Below, piece by piece: positions 1-7,104 of a stretch of 13,790 bases of DNA. Under the pieces are notes generated by a model, which saw only the letters and a program-made list of their open reading frames with translations, was not told where the DNA came from and did no database searches. This DNA comes from Rikenellaceae bacterium (GTDB taxonomy: Bacteria > Bacteroidota > Bacteroidia > Bacteroidales > UBA932), in the NCBI GenBank assembly GCA_012800665.1, contig JAAZIW010000015.1, forward strand, positions 1 through 13,790, in the 5' to 3' direction. Position 1 is the stretch's first letter. Each line of letters begins with the position of its first letter. Made by a program: the position numbers and the translations under genes.

Positions 1-44
1 TCGGAGAAAAGGTTGCAGGTAAAAAGTCTAATGTCCATAATAAC

Positions 45-76
45 TTGGCAAAATTACAAAAGAAATGTTAATTTTG
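45..76 (+). promoter_or_regulatory. Putative Bacteroidota-type promoter of the first deoxynucleoside kinase
   Basis: The sequence TAATTTTG at 69-76 matches the Bacteroides -7 consensus TAnnTTTG exactly. A TTG at 45-47 lies 21 bases upstream, an acceptable place for the -33 element. Transcription would begin near 83, about 25 bases ahead of the ATG at 108. This is a motif match only. The 107 bases before the gene hold no other feature I can support. Confidence 0.5.
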
Positions 77-107
77 TAAGTTTAGTACATAGAAGTACAA
101 AATAGAT

Positions 108-722
108 ATGCATATAGGAGTAGCAGGAAATATCGGCAGCGGCAAAACCACGCTTACAGAACTTCTCTCGAAACATTATGGCTGGACACCCCAGTATGAA
201 TCGGTAACTTTCAATCCTTATTTGGAAGATTACTATAAAGATATTCCCCGCTGGAGCTATAATCTGGAAACCTACTTTCTGGCTCAGCGTTTCAAGGATT
301 TGCTGGCGATTTCCAAGAGCAAAGAAACCATAATTCAAGACAGAACCCTGATGGAGGGCGTACACATCTTCGTGGAGAACAACCGCGAGATGGGCAACCT
401 CAGCGAGCGCGACTACCAGACCTATATGCAACTCTACAGCATAATGATGAGCATGGTAAAGCCTCCCGAGCTGCTCATATACCTTCGCAGCGGCATAGAA
501 CATTTGGTGTCCAATATACAAAAACGCGGACGCGATTACGAGCAGGGAATGAGCATTGAATATCTCAGCGGCCTGAACCGTCATTACGAAGAGTGGATAA
601 GTTCCTATAAGGGTAAACTCCTTATAATCGAAACCGATAATTTAGACTTCAAGAATAATCCCGAAGATTTCGCCCTTATAACCGATAAGATAGACGCAGA
701 GCTCTTCGGGCTGTTCAAATAA
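108..722 (+). CDS. Deoxynucleoside kinase, first of a tandem pair (dGK/dCK/dAK family)
   Basis: A 204-residue soluble kinase of the deoxynucleoside kinase family, which transfers phosphate from a nucleoside triphosphate to the 5' hydroxyl of a deoxynucleoside in the salvage pathway. Visible motifs are the P-loop GNIGSGKTT at residues 7-15, Glu31 in the ES motif after strand 2, RWSYNLETYFL at 48-58, the QDRT motif at 77-80 (the DR[ST] motif), LLIYLRS at 122-128 and the arginine-rich LID KRGRDYE at 139-145. Length is normal. It aligns without gaps to the next gene over 203 residues, at about 58% identity by hand count. The base-contacting position equivalent to Gln97 of human dCK appears to be Glu54 here, as I recall for bacterial deoxyguanosine kinases, but specificity cannot be fixed from sequence. 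The ATG at 108 gives exactly the family N-terminus. Confidence 0.9.
   Translation: MHIGVAGNIGSGKTTLTELLSKHYGWTPQYESVTFNPYLEDYYKDIPRWSYNLETYFLAQRFKDLLAISKSKETIIQDRTLMEGVHIFVENNREMGNLSERDYQTYMQLYSIMMSMVKPPELLIYLRSGIEHLVSNIQKRGRDYEQGMSIEYLSGLNRHYEEWISSYKGKLLIIETDNLDFKNNPEDFALITDKIDAELFGLFK
124..154 (+). repeat. 31-base exact repeat, copy 1 (P-loop codons of kinase 1)
   Basis: Thirty-one consecutive bases are identical to 802-832 in the second kinase, including all wobble positions of the codons for the Walker A loop. The two genes otherwise differ at many synonymous and non-synonymous sites. The identity may be a remnant of the duplication, local gene conversion or constrained codon choice. Confidence 0.85.
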
Positions 723-729
723 TTTTCTT

Positions 730-744
730 TATATTTGTAAGTTT
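730..744 (+). promoter_or_regulatory. Putative -7 element of the second kinase, shared with the first
   Basis: TATATTTG at 730-737 fits TAnnTTTG. It is followed by TAAGTTT, so the 11 bases TTTGTAAGTTT at 734-744 recur exactly at 73-83 ahead of the first kinase. No good -33 TTG is seen at the expected distance, so it may be weak or a fossil of the duplication. The A/T-rich gap between the kinases (723-785) holds nothing else I can support. Confidence 0.35.
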
Positions 745-785
745 CAAATTTATAAAAAGGCGAATATTTGAAAACCTAAATAATT

Positions 786-1433
786 ATGCATATTGCAATA
801 TCAGGAAATATCGGCAGCGGCAAAACCACGCTCACAAAGATGCTTGCAGCCCACTACGGTTGGATTCCGAAATTCGAATCAGTAGACTTCAACCCCTATT
901 TGGCAGATTTTTATGAGGATATGGAACGCTGGAGTTTCAATCTGCAAATCTATTTCCTCAATAAGCGTTTTAAAGATGTGGTAGACATCTCCAGGACGAA
1001 AGATGTGATTATTCAAGATCGCACCATCTACGAAGATGCTAAAATCTTTGCCCCCAACCTGCACGATATGGGCCTTATGAGCACCAGGGACTTTGAAAAC
1101 TACAGCGACCTCTTTTCTCTTATGATGTCGCTTGTGGACCATCCCGACCTTCTCATTTATCTTCGCTCCACCATCCCTAATCTCATCTCTCAAATTCAAA
1201 AGAGGGGCAGGGAATACGAGCGCAGCATACGCATTGACTATCTTACCAACCTGAACGAAAAATACGAGGCTTGGATAAGCGGCTACAAGGGCAATCTGCT
1301 CATTGTTGATGCTGACAAGGTGAAGTTCGGCAATCGTCCCGAAGATTTCGAAAAGGTGACGTCAATGATAGATGCCCAGCTCTACGGCCTGTTTTCAAAC
1401 AAAAAAGAACCTAGTCTTAAATCCCATTTATAA
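786..1433 (+). CDS. Deoxynucleoside kinase, second of a tandem pair (dAK/dCK-like)
   Basis: A 215-residue paralogue of the upstream kinase, collinear with it for 203 residues and then carrying a 12-residue polar C-terminal extension. It has the P-loop GNIGSGKTT at 7-15, RWSFNLQIYFL at 48-58, QDRTIYEDAKIFA at 77-89 and LID KRGREYE at 139-145. Gln54 replaces the Glu54 of the first kinase. In human dCK the matching Gln97 contacts the base, and the segment from 48 resembles my memory of Bacillus deoxyadenosine/deoxycytidine kinase. The two genes may therefore cover different deoxynucleosides, and a heterodimer such as the tandem-encoded dAK/dGK of Lactobacillus acidophilus is possible. Family assignment is firm; substrate assignment is inference. 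The acyl-CoA synthetase starts four bases after the stop. Confidence 0.9.
   Translation: MHIAISGNIGSGKTTLTKMLAAHYGWIPKFESVDFNPYLADFYEDMERWSFNLQIYFLNKRFKDVVDISRTKDVIIQDRTIYEDAKIFAPNLHDMGLMSTRDFENYSDLFSLMMSLVDHPDLLIYLRSTIPNLISQIQKRGREYERSIRIDYLTNLNEKYEAWISGYKGNLLIVDADKVKFGNRPEDFEKVTSMIDAQLYGLFSNKKEPSLKSHL
802..832 (+). repeat. 31-base exact repeat, copy 2 (P-loop codons of kinase 2)
   Basis: This stretch is identical to 124-154. It lies at the same codon positions of the paralogous kinase, so the two copies are homologous parts of a tandem gene duplication rather than a mobile repeat. Confidence 0.85.
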
Positions 1434-1437
1434 TATT

Positions 1438-3363
1438 ATGGCAAACAAAAAAAGACCTACAATAATAGATTTTGTAGAGAAGTATACTAAAAAGTACGCC
1501 GACAAAACCTATCTTCGCGAGAAGGTGGACGGCGTTTGGACTGAAACTACATACAAACAAACTCGAGATGAAGGCCGCATACTGGCCGCCGGCTTTATGG
1601 CGCTCGGTCTCCAAAAGGGAGAAAGGGTGTCTTTGCTTTCCGAAGCCCGCAATCTTTGGGTGATGTCAGAACTGGGTATCCTCTATGCAGGAGGAGTGAA
1701 TGTGCCCCTTTCCTATAAATTAGAGTCGGACGTGGATCTTTCGTTCCGCATAAACCATTCGGATTCGGTGTATATTGTGGCATCGGAAAACGAGCTTCCC
1801 AAAATCCGCCGGATAATCAAGCAATGCAAGGCGGTTCGCAAGGTAATTGTGCTGGATAAAGTAGAATTGCAGGATGGCGAAATGGGCATAGACGAGCTCC
1901 GCAAGATGGGAGTGAAATTCCTTAAGGAGAATTCCGGGGAATTGGAAAAGCGAATCGCAACCATCGGTCCGGATGACTATGCAAACATCTCCTACACTTC
2001 CGGCACCACCGCCGACCCGAAGGGTATTCTCCTCACCCATCGCAATTATACTGCAAACGTGGAACAGGGCAGCAGTGTTATCGGCATTCCGGAGGGCAAG
2101 ACCATGCTTATAATCCTTCCTTTGGACCATTGCTTCGCTCACGTGGCGGGTTTCTATACCATGATGTTTTACGGAGGAAGCATAGCCACGGTGCCTGTAG
2201 GCAAAACCCAGATGGCAACTCTCCGCAACATTCCGGGAGCCATCAAGGACACAAAGCCTTATGTGATGCTCAGTGTGCCTGCCCTTTCACGCAGTTTCAA
2301 GAAAGCTATCGAGGCTGCAGTAAAGGCGAAAGGCGAAAAAGTGGAGAAGCTATTTAATTGGGGCGTAAAACTCGCAATGAGTTATTACCGCGAATACCAT
2401 AACGCGGGCAAGCCCTGGATAAAGCATTTCTGGAAAAAGCCCATTGTCAATTTCTTGGATAAAAAGATGTTCAAGACCGTGCGCGAAGGAGCATTCGGTC
2501 CCAATATGCGTATGTTTGTCGGCGGCGGCGCCCTTTTGGACATAGAACTTCAAAAGTGGTACAATGCCATAGGCGTTCCCGTATTTCAAGGCTATGGCCT
2601 CAGCGAGGCGACTCCCATTATTTGTGCCAATTCCGAGGGACACGCCATTTTCGGCAGCTCGGGCCGCACAGTGGTGCCGATGGACATAAAGATTTGCGAC
2701 GAAGACCGCAACGAGGTTCCCGACGGAGTTACAGGCGAAATAGTAATCCGCGGCGAAAATGTTATGGCAGGCTATTGGAAAAACCCCGAGGCCACCGCAA
2801 ATACAGTTGTTGACGGCTGGCTCTATACCGGTGATCGCGGTTATCTTTATCCCGAAAACAGGCGCTATTTGTATGTGACGGGCCGCTTCAAGAGCCTTCT
2901 CATTGCAGCGGACGGCGATAAATATTCTCCCGAAGGTTATGAGGACAATCTTACCAGCGTAAGCAAATTCATCGATCAGGTGATTATTCACAATAATCAA
3001 AAGCCCTATACCGTTGCGCTTTTGGTTCCCAACCGTGAGTTGCTGCGCACTTGGCTTAAAAAGGAGCATCCTGATTTGGGCCCGGAAACGCGTGAGGGAA
3101 AAATAGCCATGCTCGAAAAGATACAGGCCGAAACAGACACCTATCGCAAGGGCGGCAAGCATGAAGGCGCCTTCCCCGAAAAATGGCTTCCTGCAGCACT
3201 TATTATCTGCCCGGAGCCCTGGACCGAACAGAACGGTCTTGTAAACAGCACAGCAAAGATAGTACGCGGCAAGGTGGAAAAGGCTTATGCCGACCGCATA
3301 GACTACGCCTACACCCCCGAAGGCAAGGCCTTGCTTAACGAAAAGAATATAGAATCAATTTAA
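1438..3363 (+). CDS. Long-chain fatty acid-CoA ligase (AMP-forming, COG1022 type)
   Basis: A 641-residue adenylate-forming enzyme that activates fatty acids to acyl-CoA via an acyl-AMP, feeding phospholipid synthesis or fatty acid reuse; membrane-associated in related proteins. Motifs are the phosphate-binding loop YTSGTTADPKG from residue 186, GYGLSEAT at 385-392, YTGDRG at 463-468, GRFKS at 482-486 and STAKIVRGK at 604-612, where Lys607 is a candidate for the catalytic C-terminal lysine. The canonical GRxKD motif reads GRFKS and the usual Gly after SGTT is Ala; I believe both are common in Bacteroidota members. An upstream in-frame ATG at 1372 would lie inside the kinase gene and add 22 unfitting residues, so the ATG at 1438 is chosen. 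Exact chain-length preference cannot be told. Confidence 0.9.
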   Translation: MANKKRPTIIDFVEKYTKKYADKTYLREKVDGVWTETTYKQTRDEGRILAAGFMALGLQKGERVSLLSEARNLWVMSELGILYAGGVNVPLSYKLESDVDLSFRINHSDSVYIVASENELPKIRRIIKQCKAVRKVIVLDKVELQDGEMGIDELRKMGVKFLKENSGELEKRIATIGPDDYANISYTSGTTADPKGILLTHRNYTANVEQGSSVIGIPEGKTMLIILPLDHCFAHVAGFYTMMFYGGSIATVPVGKTQMATLRNIPGAIKDTKPYVMLSVPALSRSFKKAIEAAVKAKGEKVEKLFNWGVKLAMSYYREYHNAGKPWIKHFWKKPIVNFLDKKMFKTVREGAFGPNMRMFVGGGALLDIELQKWYNAIGVPVFQGYGLSEATPIICANSEGHAIFGSSGRTVVPMDIKICDEDRNEVPDGVTGEIVIRGENVMAGYWKNPEATANTVVDGWLYTGDRGYLYPENRRYLYVTGRFKSLLIAADGDKYSPEGYEDNLTSVSKFIDQVIIHNNQKPYTVALLVPNRELLRTWLKKEHPDLGPETREGKIAMLEKIQAETDTYRKGGKHEGAFPEKWLPAALIICPEPWTEQNGLVNSTAKIVRGKVEKAYADRIDYAYTPEGKALLNEKNIESI

Positions 3364-3377
3364 TTAATAACAGCTTT

Positions 3378-4658
3378 ATGGTTAAAAAAAGTAATAATAT
3401 CGTTGGTATAATTACCATGATATTTCTGTTCGGCATGATTTCTTTCGTGACGAACCTTGCCGCGCCGATAGGCAATATTTGGAAGATGCAGCCTCAGATA
3501 GCAGGTTCCAACGCCTTAGGCATGATGGGAAATATGATGAACTTCCTGGCTTATCTCTTCATGGGCATACCTGCGGGTAACATGATCAAGAGATACGGCT
3601 ACAAGCGCACGGCCTTGGTGGGTATTGCGCTCGGTCTTATAGGAGTGTTCGTTCAGCTTCTCTCCGGAATTGCTGCATCCTTCCCAAGCAACTTCATCAT
3701 CTATCTGCTCGGAGCCTTCATCAGCGGCTTCTCGGTTTGCATCCTCAACACGGTTGTGAATCCCATGCTCACCCTTCTCGGCGGCGGCGGAAACAGGGGC
3801 AACCAATATGTGCAGATAGGCGGCTCATTCAATTCTTTGATGGCCACACTGACTCCGATGCTCGTCGGAGCGATGATTGGCAGCCTTACGGCCGATACCG
3901 TCATCAAGGATGTTTATCCGGTGCTTTATATAGCCATGGGCATTTTTGCTCTCGCCTTTATAATCCTCCTTTTCATCCCCATAGAAGATCCCGAAACTCA
4001 GGAACAAGGCGAGGCCGTGAGTCCCATGCGCTACAGCCATTTCGTTTATGGAATCATTGCGATTTTCCTTTATGTGGGCGTTGAGGTGGGTATCCCCGGT
4101 ACGCTTAATTTCTATCTTTCCGACCCCGTTAAGGGTGCAGGTCTTGATCCGGCCACTGCGGTAACTATTGCAGGCTTTGTTGCCGGAACATATTGGTTCC
4201 TGATGCTCATAGGACGTCTAATCAGCAGCGTTATCAGCGGCAAGGTTTCCAGCAAGGTGCAACTCACTGTTGTTTCCACTGTTGCAATACTCCTCGTTAT
4301 TGCCGCCATATTTGTAAAGCCCGAAATTCAGACCAAATTCCCGGCATTCACGGGCAGCGGCTTCAGCATGGTTACGGTTCCGCTCACGGCGCTTCTTTTG
4401 GTGCTTTGCGGTCTTTGCACTTCGGTTATGTGGGGTTCCATCTTCAATCTGGCAGTTGAGGGCTTGGGCAAAAGCACTGCGCAGGCTTCCGGTATATTCA
4501 TGGTGATGGTGGTAGGCGGCGGCATACTTCCGCTCCTGCAAAACTTTATTGCAGATAAAAGCTCCTATATAATCAGTTATTGGGTTGTAGTGGCAGCTCT
4601 GGTATATATATTGTGGTTTGCAGTGGCCGGCAGCAAGGTTAAAAAAGCTAAAGCATAA
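3378..4658 (+). CDS. MFS sugar permease, FHS (fucose/galactose/glucose-H+ symporter) family
   Basis: A 426-residue inner-membrane transporter with about twelve hydrophobic segments and a central loop near residues 203-220. The loop KRYGYKR at 71-77 matches MFS motif A between helices 2 and 3. FHS-like blocks include NTVVNPMLTLLG at 124-135, FNSLMATLTPML at 151-162, YVGVEVGIPG at 232-241 and NLAVEGLGKSTAQASG at 357-372. Members import L-fucose, glucose, galactose or similar sugars with protons. The next gene, seven bases from the start of which this one ends, is a ROK sugar kinase, so glucose or a close relative is the likeliest substrate. The gene starts 14 bases after the acyl-CoA synthetase stop, in the same operon. 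No signal peptide is needed; the C-terminus is short and basic (KVKKAKA). Confidence 0.87.
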   Translation: MVKKSNNIVGIITMIFLFGMISFVTNLAAPIGNIWKMQPQIAGSNALGMMGNMMNFLAYLFMGIPAGNMIKRYGYKRTALVGIALGLIGVFVQLLSGIAASFPSNFIIYLLGAFISGFSVCILNTVVNPMLTLLGGGGNRGNQYVQIGGSFNSLMATLTPMLVGAMIGSLTADTVIKDVYPVLYIAMGIFALAFIILLFIPIEDPETQEQGEAVSPMRYSHFVYGIIAIFLYVGVEVGIPGTLNFYLSDPVKGAGLDPATAVTIAGFVAGTYWFLMLIGRLISSVISGKVSSKVQLTVVSTVAILLVIAAIFVKPEIQTKFPAFTGSGFSMVTVPLTALLLVLCGLCTSVMWGSIFNLAVEGLGKSTAQASGIFMVMVVGGGILPLLQNFIADKSSYIISYWVVVAALVYILWFAVAGSKVKKAKA

Positions 4659-4664
4659 GAGAGA

Positions 4665-5627
4665 ATGAAAAAAGACTATGTAGTAGGTATAGATATAGGA
4701 GGCCAGAGCACAAAGCTCGGCGTGGTGGATGCAAGGGGCCAGGTGCTTGTTCAAAGCGTTATCAAGGCCAATAACAGCACCGATCCCAATGTAATCGTAA
4801 AAGAGCTGGCTCAGGGAGTAATCAAGCTCATTGCTCAAGCCGGCAAGCATGGTCAAATCCGCGGCATAGGCGTAGGCGCACCGAACGGCAATTATTATAC
4901 GGGTGAAATCGCTTTCGCTCCCAATCTTCCTTGGGCCGCCAACAGCAGTGTGAATTTTGCCAATATGCTTTCGCTCGAGTGCGGCGGCATACCCGTAGCC
5001 CTTACCAATGATGCCAACGCTGCGGCCATGGGCGAAATGACCTACGGCGCCGCCAAGGGTATGAAAGATTTCATAATGATTACTCTTGGCACCGGCGTTG
5101 GTTCAGGCATAGTGATTAACGGGCATGTGGTATACGGATTCGATGGTTTTGCAGGCGAGCTGGGCCACAATTGCGCTGTGCGTCATAACGGGCGTCTGTG
5201 CGGTTGCGGCAAGTACGGCTGTCTTGAGGCCTATTGCTCCGCTGTAGGTGTGGCACGTACCGCCCGCGAATGGCTGGAAATGAATCCCGATGAGCAGACA
5301 CCACTGCGCGATATTCAGGATATAAGTTCCAAAGATGTATATCAGGCAGCCAAAGAGGGCGATAAGATGGCAAAGCGCATCTTCAATTATACAGGACGCA
5401 TACTCGGCGAAAAACTTGCCGACTTCGTACAATTCTCCGCCCCTGAAGCCATAGTGCTTTTCGGTGGTTTGGCAAGGGCTAAAGAATTCCTGTATGAACC
5501 TACGCTAAAGGCAATGAACGAAAACTTGCTTCCTCTTTGGAGAGGCAAGATAAAGATACTTTTCTCCCAACTCAAGGAATCCGATGCAGCTATACTCGGT
5601 GCATCCGCCCTTGCATGGGAATTATAG
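4665..5627 (+). CDS. ROK-family sugar kinase, probably glucokinase
   Basis: A 320-residue cytoplasmic kinase that would phosphorylate the sugar brought in by the upstream permease, most likely glucose to glucose 6-phosphate. It has the N-terminal phosphate loop DIGGQSTK at 10-17, TNDANAAA at 114-121 with the expected catalytic Asp116, the glycine-rich ATP motif GTGVGSG at 142-148, ELGH at 165-168, and the ROK zinc motif CGCGKYGCLE at 179-188. His168, Cys179, Cys181 and Cys186 are the expected zinc ligands. No N-terminal helix-turn-helix is present, so it is a kinase and not a NagC/XylR-type repressor. The ATG lies six bases after the permease stop. N-acetylmannosamine, mannose or allose specificity cannot be excluded from sequence. 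Confidence 0.9.
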   Translation: MKKDYVVGIDIGGQSTKLGVVDARGQVLVQSVIKANNSTDPNVIVKELAQGVIKLIAQAGKHGQIRGIGVGAPNGNYYTGEIAFAPNLPWAANSSVNFANMLSLECGGIPVALTNDANAAAMGEMTYGAAKGMKDFIMITLGTGVGSGIVINGHVVYGFDGFAGELGHNCAVRHNGRLCGCGKYGCLEAYCSAVGVARTAREWLEMNPDEQTPLRDIQDISSKDVYQAAKEGDKMAKRIFNYTGRILGEKLADFVQFSAPEAIVLFGGLARAKEFLYEPTLKAMNENLLPLWRGKIKILFSQLKESDAAILGASALAWEL

Positions 5628-5658
5628 CAACTTTTTAAAAATCAATAAAAACAAAACA

Positions 5659-6468
5659 ATGAAAAACATCAAATTTTTTGCAGCCCTCGTTTTGGGTCTC
5701 GCGGTTTTGGCTTGTCAGCCCAAAGGGCAGACAGAGGCTCCGGAGGCAGAGGGCACAACTACAGAAGAAGTAGTCGAAGTTCCTAAGACCGCAAAGGACT
5801 TTGTGGCTTCCAAGAGCTTAAGGGATTCAGTTGCCTACCTCGTGGGCGTGAACTTCGGCTCATTTATCAAGGGTTACGACTTTGGCGACCTCAGTTATGC
5901 CCAAATAAAGAAGGGTATGAACGACTTTATGAAAGCCAAGGGAAATTTCCGCGATGATGAATTCGGTGAGCAATTCAAGATAGATCCCAATGAGATGAAT
6001 CGTCTTTTCAACGATTATTTAGAGATGCGCCGCAATTATTCTCTTCTTGTCAATAAGGAGAAGGGAGAAAAATTCCTTGCCAAGAATAAGACTAAAGAGG
6101 GCGTACAAACTACCGACAGCGGTCTTCAATATATTATTGAGGAACAGGGCAGTGAACTCCAGGCCACATCCGATAAGGACACCGTATGGGTACGTTACAC
6201 GGGTACTCTTCTCGACGGCACTGTATTCGATGAGGTTAAGTCCGATGCCGATTCCGTACGCTTCACCCTCGACCGCGTGGTAAAGGGTTGGCAGGAAGGC
6301 ATGAAGCTCGTGGGCGAAGGCGGCAAGATTAAACTCTTTGTTCCCGCTGAACTCGGTTACGGCGAGCGCGCTCCTCAGGAAATAGGCCCCAACCAAACGC
6401 TTATCTTCGATGTGCAGGTTTGCAAAGTATCTCCTTTTGTTGAGCCCGAAGAAGAAGTCGAAGAATAA
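5659..6468 (+). CDS. FKBP-type peptidyl-prolyl cis-trans isomerase, lipoprotein (Mip/FkpA-like)
   Basis: A 269-residue exported folding helper that interconverts proline peptide bonds. Residues 1-18 form a lipoprotein signal peptide with VLAC as lipobox and Cys19 as the lipidation site. An acidic, Thr-rich linker (20-42) follows, then a helical FKBP N-terminal dimerisation-type domain (about 50-150), then the FKBP domain at about 172-257. Expected active-site residues are Tyr180, Phe190, Asp191, Trp211, Tyr234 and Phe250. The C-terminus is acidic (EPEEEVEE). An in-frame ATG at 5584 lies inside the ROK gene and would mask the signal peptide, so the ATG at 5659 is used, 31 bases after the ROK stop. 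It is the last gene before a strong terminator. It sits in the periplasm or on the outer membrane; which one is not resolved. Confidence 0.92.
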   Translation: MKNIKFFAALVLGLAVLACQPKGQTEAPEAEGTTTEEVVEVPKTAKDFVASKSLRDSVAYLVGVNFGSFIKGYDFGDLSYAQIKKGMNDFMKAKGNFRDDEFGEQFKIDPNEMNRLFNDYLEMRRNYSLLVNKEKGEKFLAKNKTKEGVQTTDSGLQYIIEEQGSELQATSDKDTVWVRYTGTLLDGTVFDEVKSDADSVRFTLDRVVKGWQEGMKLVGEGGKIKLFVPAELGYGERAPQEIGPNQTLIFDVQVCKVSPFVEPEEEVEE

Positions 6469-6487
6469 TATTTTATTATAAAAAATT

Positions 6488-6537
6488 ATCCCCGTCCGGA
6501 AATGATGTGAACATCAAAAAGGGCGGGGATTTTTTTA
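6488..6537. terminator. Rho-independent terminator between convergent genes
   Basis: Arms ATCCCCGTCC (6488-6497) and GGGCGGGGAT (6521-6530) pair over ten bases with one G-U wobble, followed by seven T from 6530 to 6536. The 23-base loop holds a smaller hairpin, GATG-TGAA-CATC. On the other strand a T-rich run also follows the stem, so it may act in both directions. The T-run overlaps the stop codon (6535-6537) of the opposing gene. Confidence 0.88.
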
Positions 6538-7062
6538 TTCTTTTTCGTCGTAGACTATCTCTTCTTCATCTTCCTCCTCCGGGTCGAAATCGTCCAAATC
6601 ATCATCTTCGGAGTCTTCATCACTAAGCGGGAGCTTCTTTTTGTCCTCCGGAAGGTCTTCAAAGGCCACATAGCCGTTCTCGAATTCTATGGGCAGAGGA
6701 CCCTTGCTTTCTTTTACGGTGGGTCGCGCAACTTTTTCATCCGTAACCCCCTCAAAGCAGATATTCACGCTCTTCTTGGACTGAACATCATAGAAGTAAA
6801 CAAAGCTTGTGACGCCGGCCTTGATGGTGTCTTCTATGCTCACTTCGTCCACAGCCTTAAAGCCCACATCAATGAGGGCATATCGGGCCACCACATTGTT
6901 TTCCTTATCCAAGGCCTTGAATAGAATAGGCTGGTCCTGAGGAAATTCCAAGTCGGAACGAAGCTGCTTATGGAACAGATAGAGGGTGTTGGAACCGCTT
7001 ACCACGTATAAACGATAGAAACCTTTTATCCCCTCGAGAGTTACGCGATACTTGTAAAACAT
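6535..7062 (-). CDS. pRiA4b ORF-3-like protein with acidic C-terminal tail
   Basis: A 175-residue soluble protein of unknown function. The layout (a short beta-rich start FYKYRVTLEG, a helix near LYLFHKQLRSDL, the VSIEDTIKAG segment, then FVYFYDVQSKKSVNICFEG) resembles my memory of the Bacteroides pRiA4b ORF-3-like (IS1096 TnpR-like) family, which are stand-alone chromosomal proteins despite the transposon-derived name. Residues 148-175 are almost entirely Asp and Glu, a disordered acidic tail. The ATG at 7062 is chosen. A TTG five codons upstream (7077) could extend it by MYIRN but overlaps the presumed promoter space and adds nothing family-like. It converges on the terminator after the FKBP gene and diverges from the YigZ-family gene. 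No transposase, inverted repeats or target duplications are seen. Function is not assigned. Confidence 0.75.
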   Translation of the reverse strand: MFYKYRVTLEGIKGFYRLYVVSGSNTLYLFHKQLRSDLEFPQDQPILFKALDKENNVVARYALIDVGFKAVDEVSIEDTIKAGVTSFVYFYDVQSKKSVNICFEGVTDEKVARPTVKESKGPLPIEFENGYVAFEDLPEDKKKLPLSDEDSEDDDLDDFDPEEEDEEEIVYDEKE

Positions 7063-7063
7063 A

Positions 7064-7095
7064 TTGCGAATATACAAGAAATTTTGTTAAATTTG
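7064..7095 (+). promoter_or_regulatory. Putative promoter in the divergent region, facing the yigZ-family gene
   Basis: TAAATTTG at 7088-7095 matches the -7 consensus TAnnTTTG, and TTG at 7064-7066 lies 21 bases upstream, the same spacing as at 45-76. Transcription would begin near 7102, almost on the chosen GTG start, so the message could be leaderless. On the other strand TATATTCG (7077 to 7070) is a weaker -7 candidate for the divergent gene, with no good -33 partner. Confidence 0.42.
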
Positions 7096-7104
7096 ATAAA
7101 TCAA

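Noticed and set aside
1..71. Open frame from the left edge ending at TAA 69-71, and another ending at 20-22, possibly the tail of an upstream gene
   Set aside because: Too short to recognise (about 22 residues), and the longer one would run into the predicted promoter of the first kinase.
2030..2357. Variant ligase motifs (Ala after SGTT, GRFKS instead of GRxKD further on) as signs of an inactive enzyme
   Set aside because: All other adenylation motifs and the candidate C-terminal lysine are intact, and I recall the same variants in Bacteroidota homologues.
2350..3162. 270-codon antisense open frame inside the acyl-CoA synthetase gene
   Set aside because: It lies wholly opposite a well-recognised coding gene; its protein has no recognisable motifs and is a shadow of codon bias.
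4218..4856. 212-codon antisense open frame across the permease and ROK kinase junction
   Set aside because: It overlaps two firmly identified genes and shows no family features of its own.
6535..7062. Mobile element suggested by the pRiA4b/IS1096 family name
   Set aside because: No transposase, terminal inverted repeats or target duplications flank it, and its surroundings look like an ordinary convergent/divergent gene arrangement.
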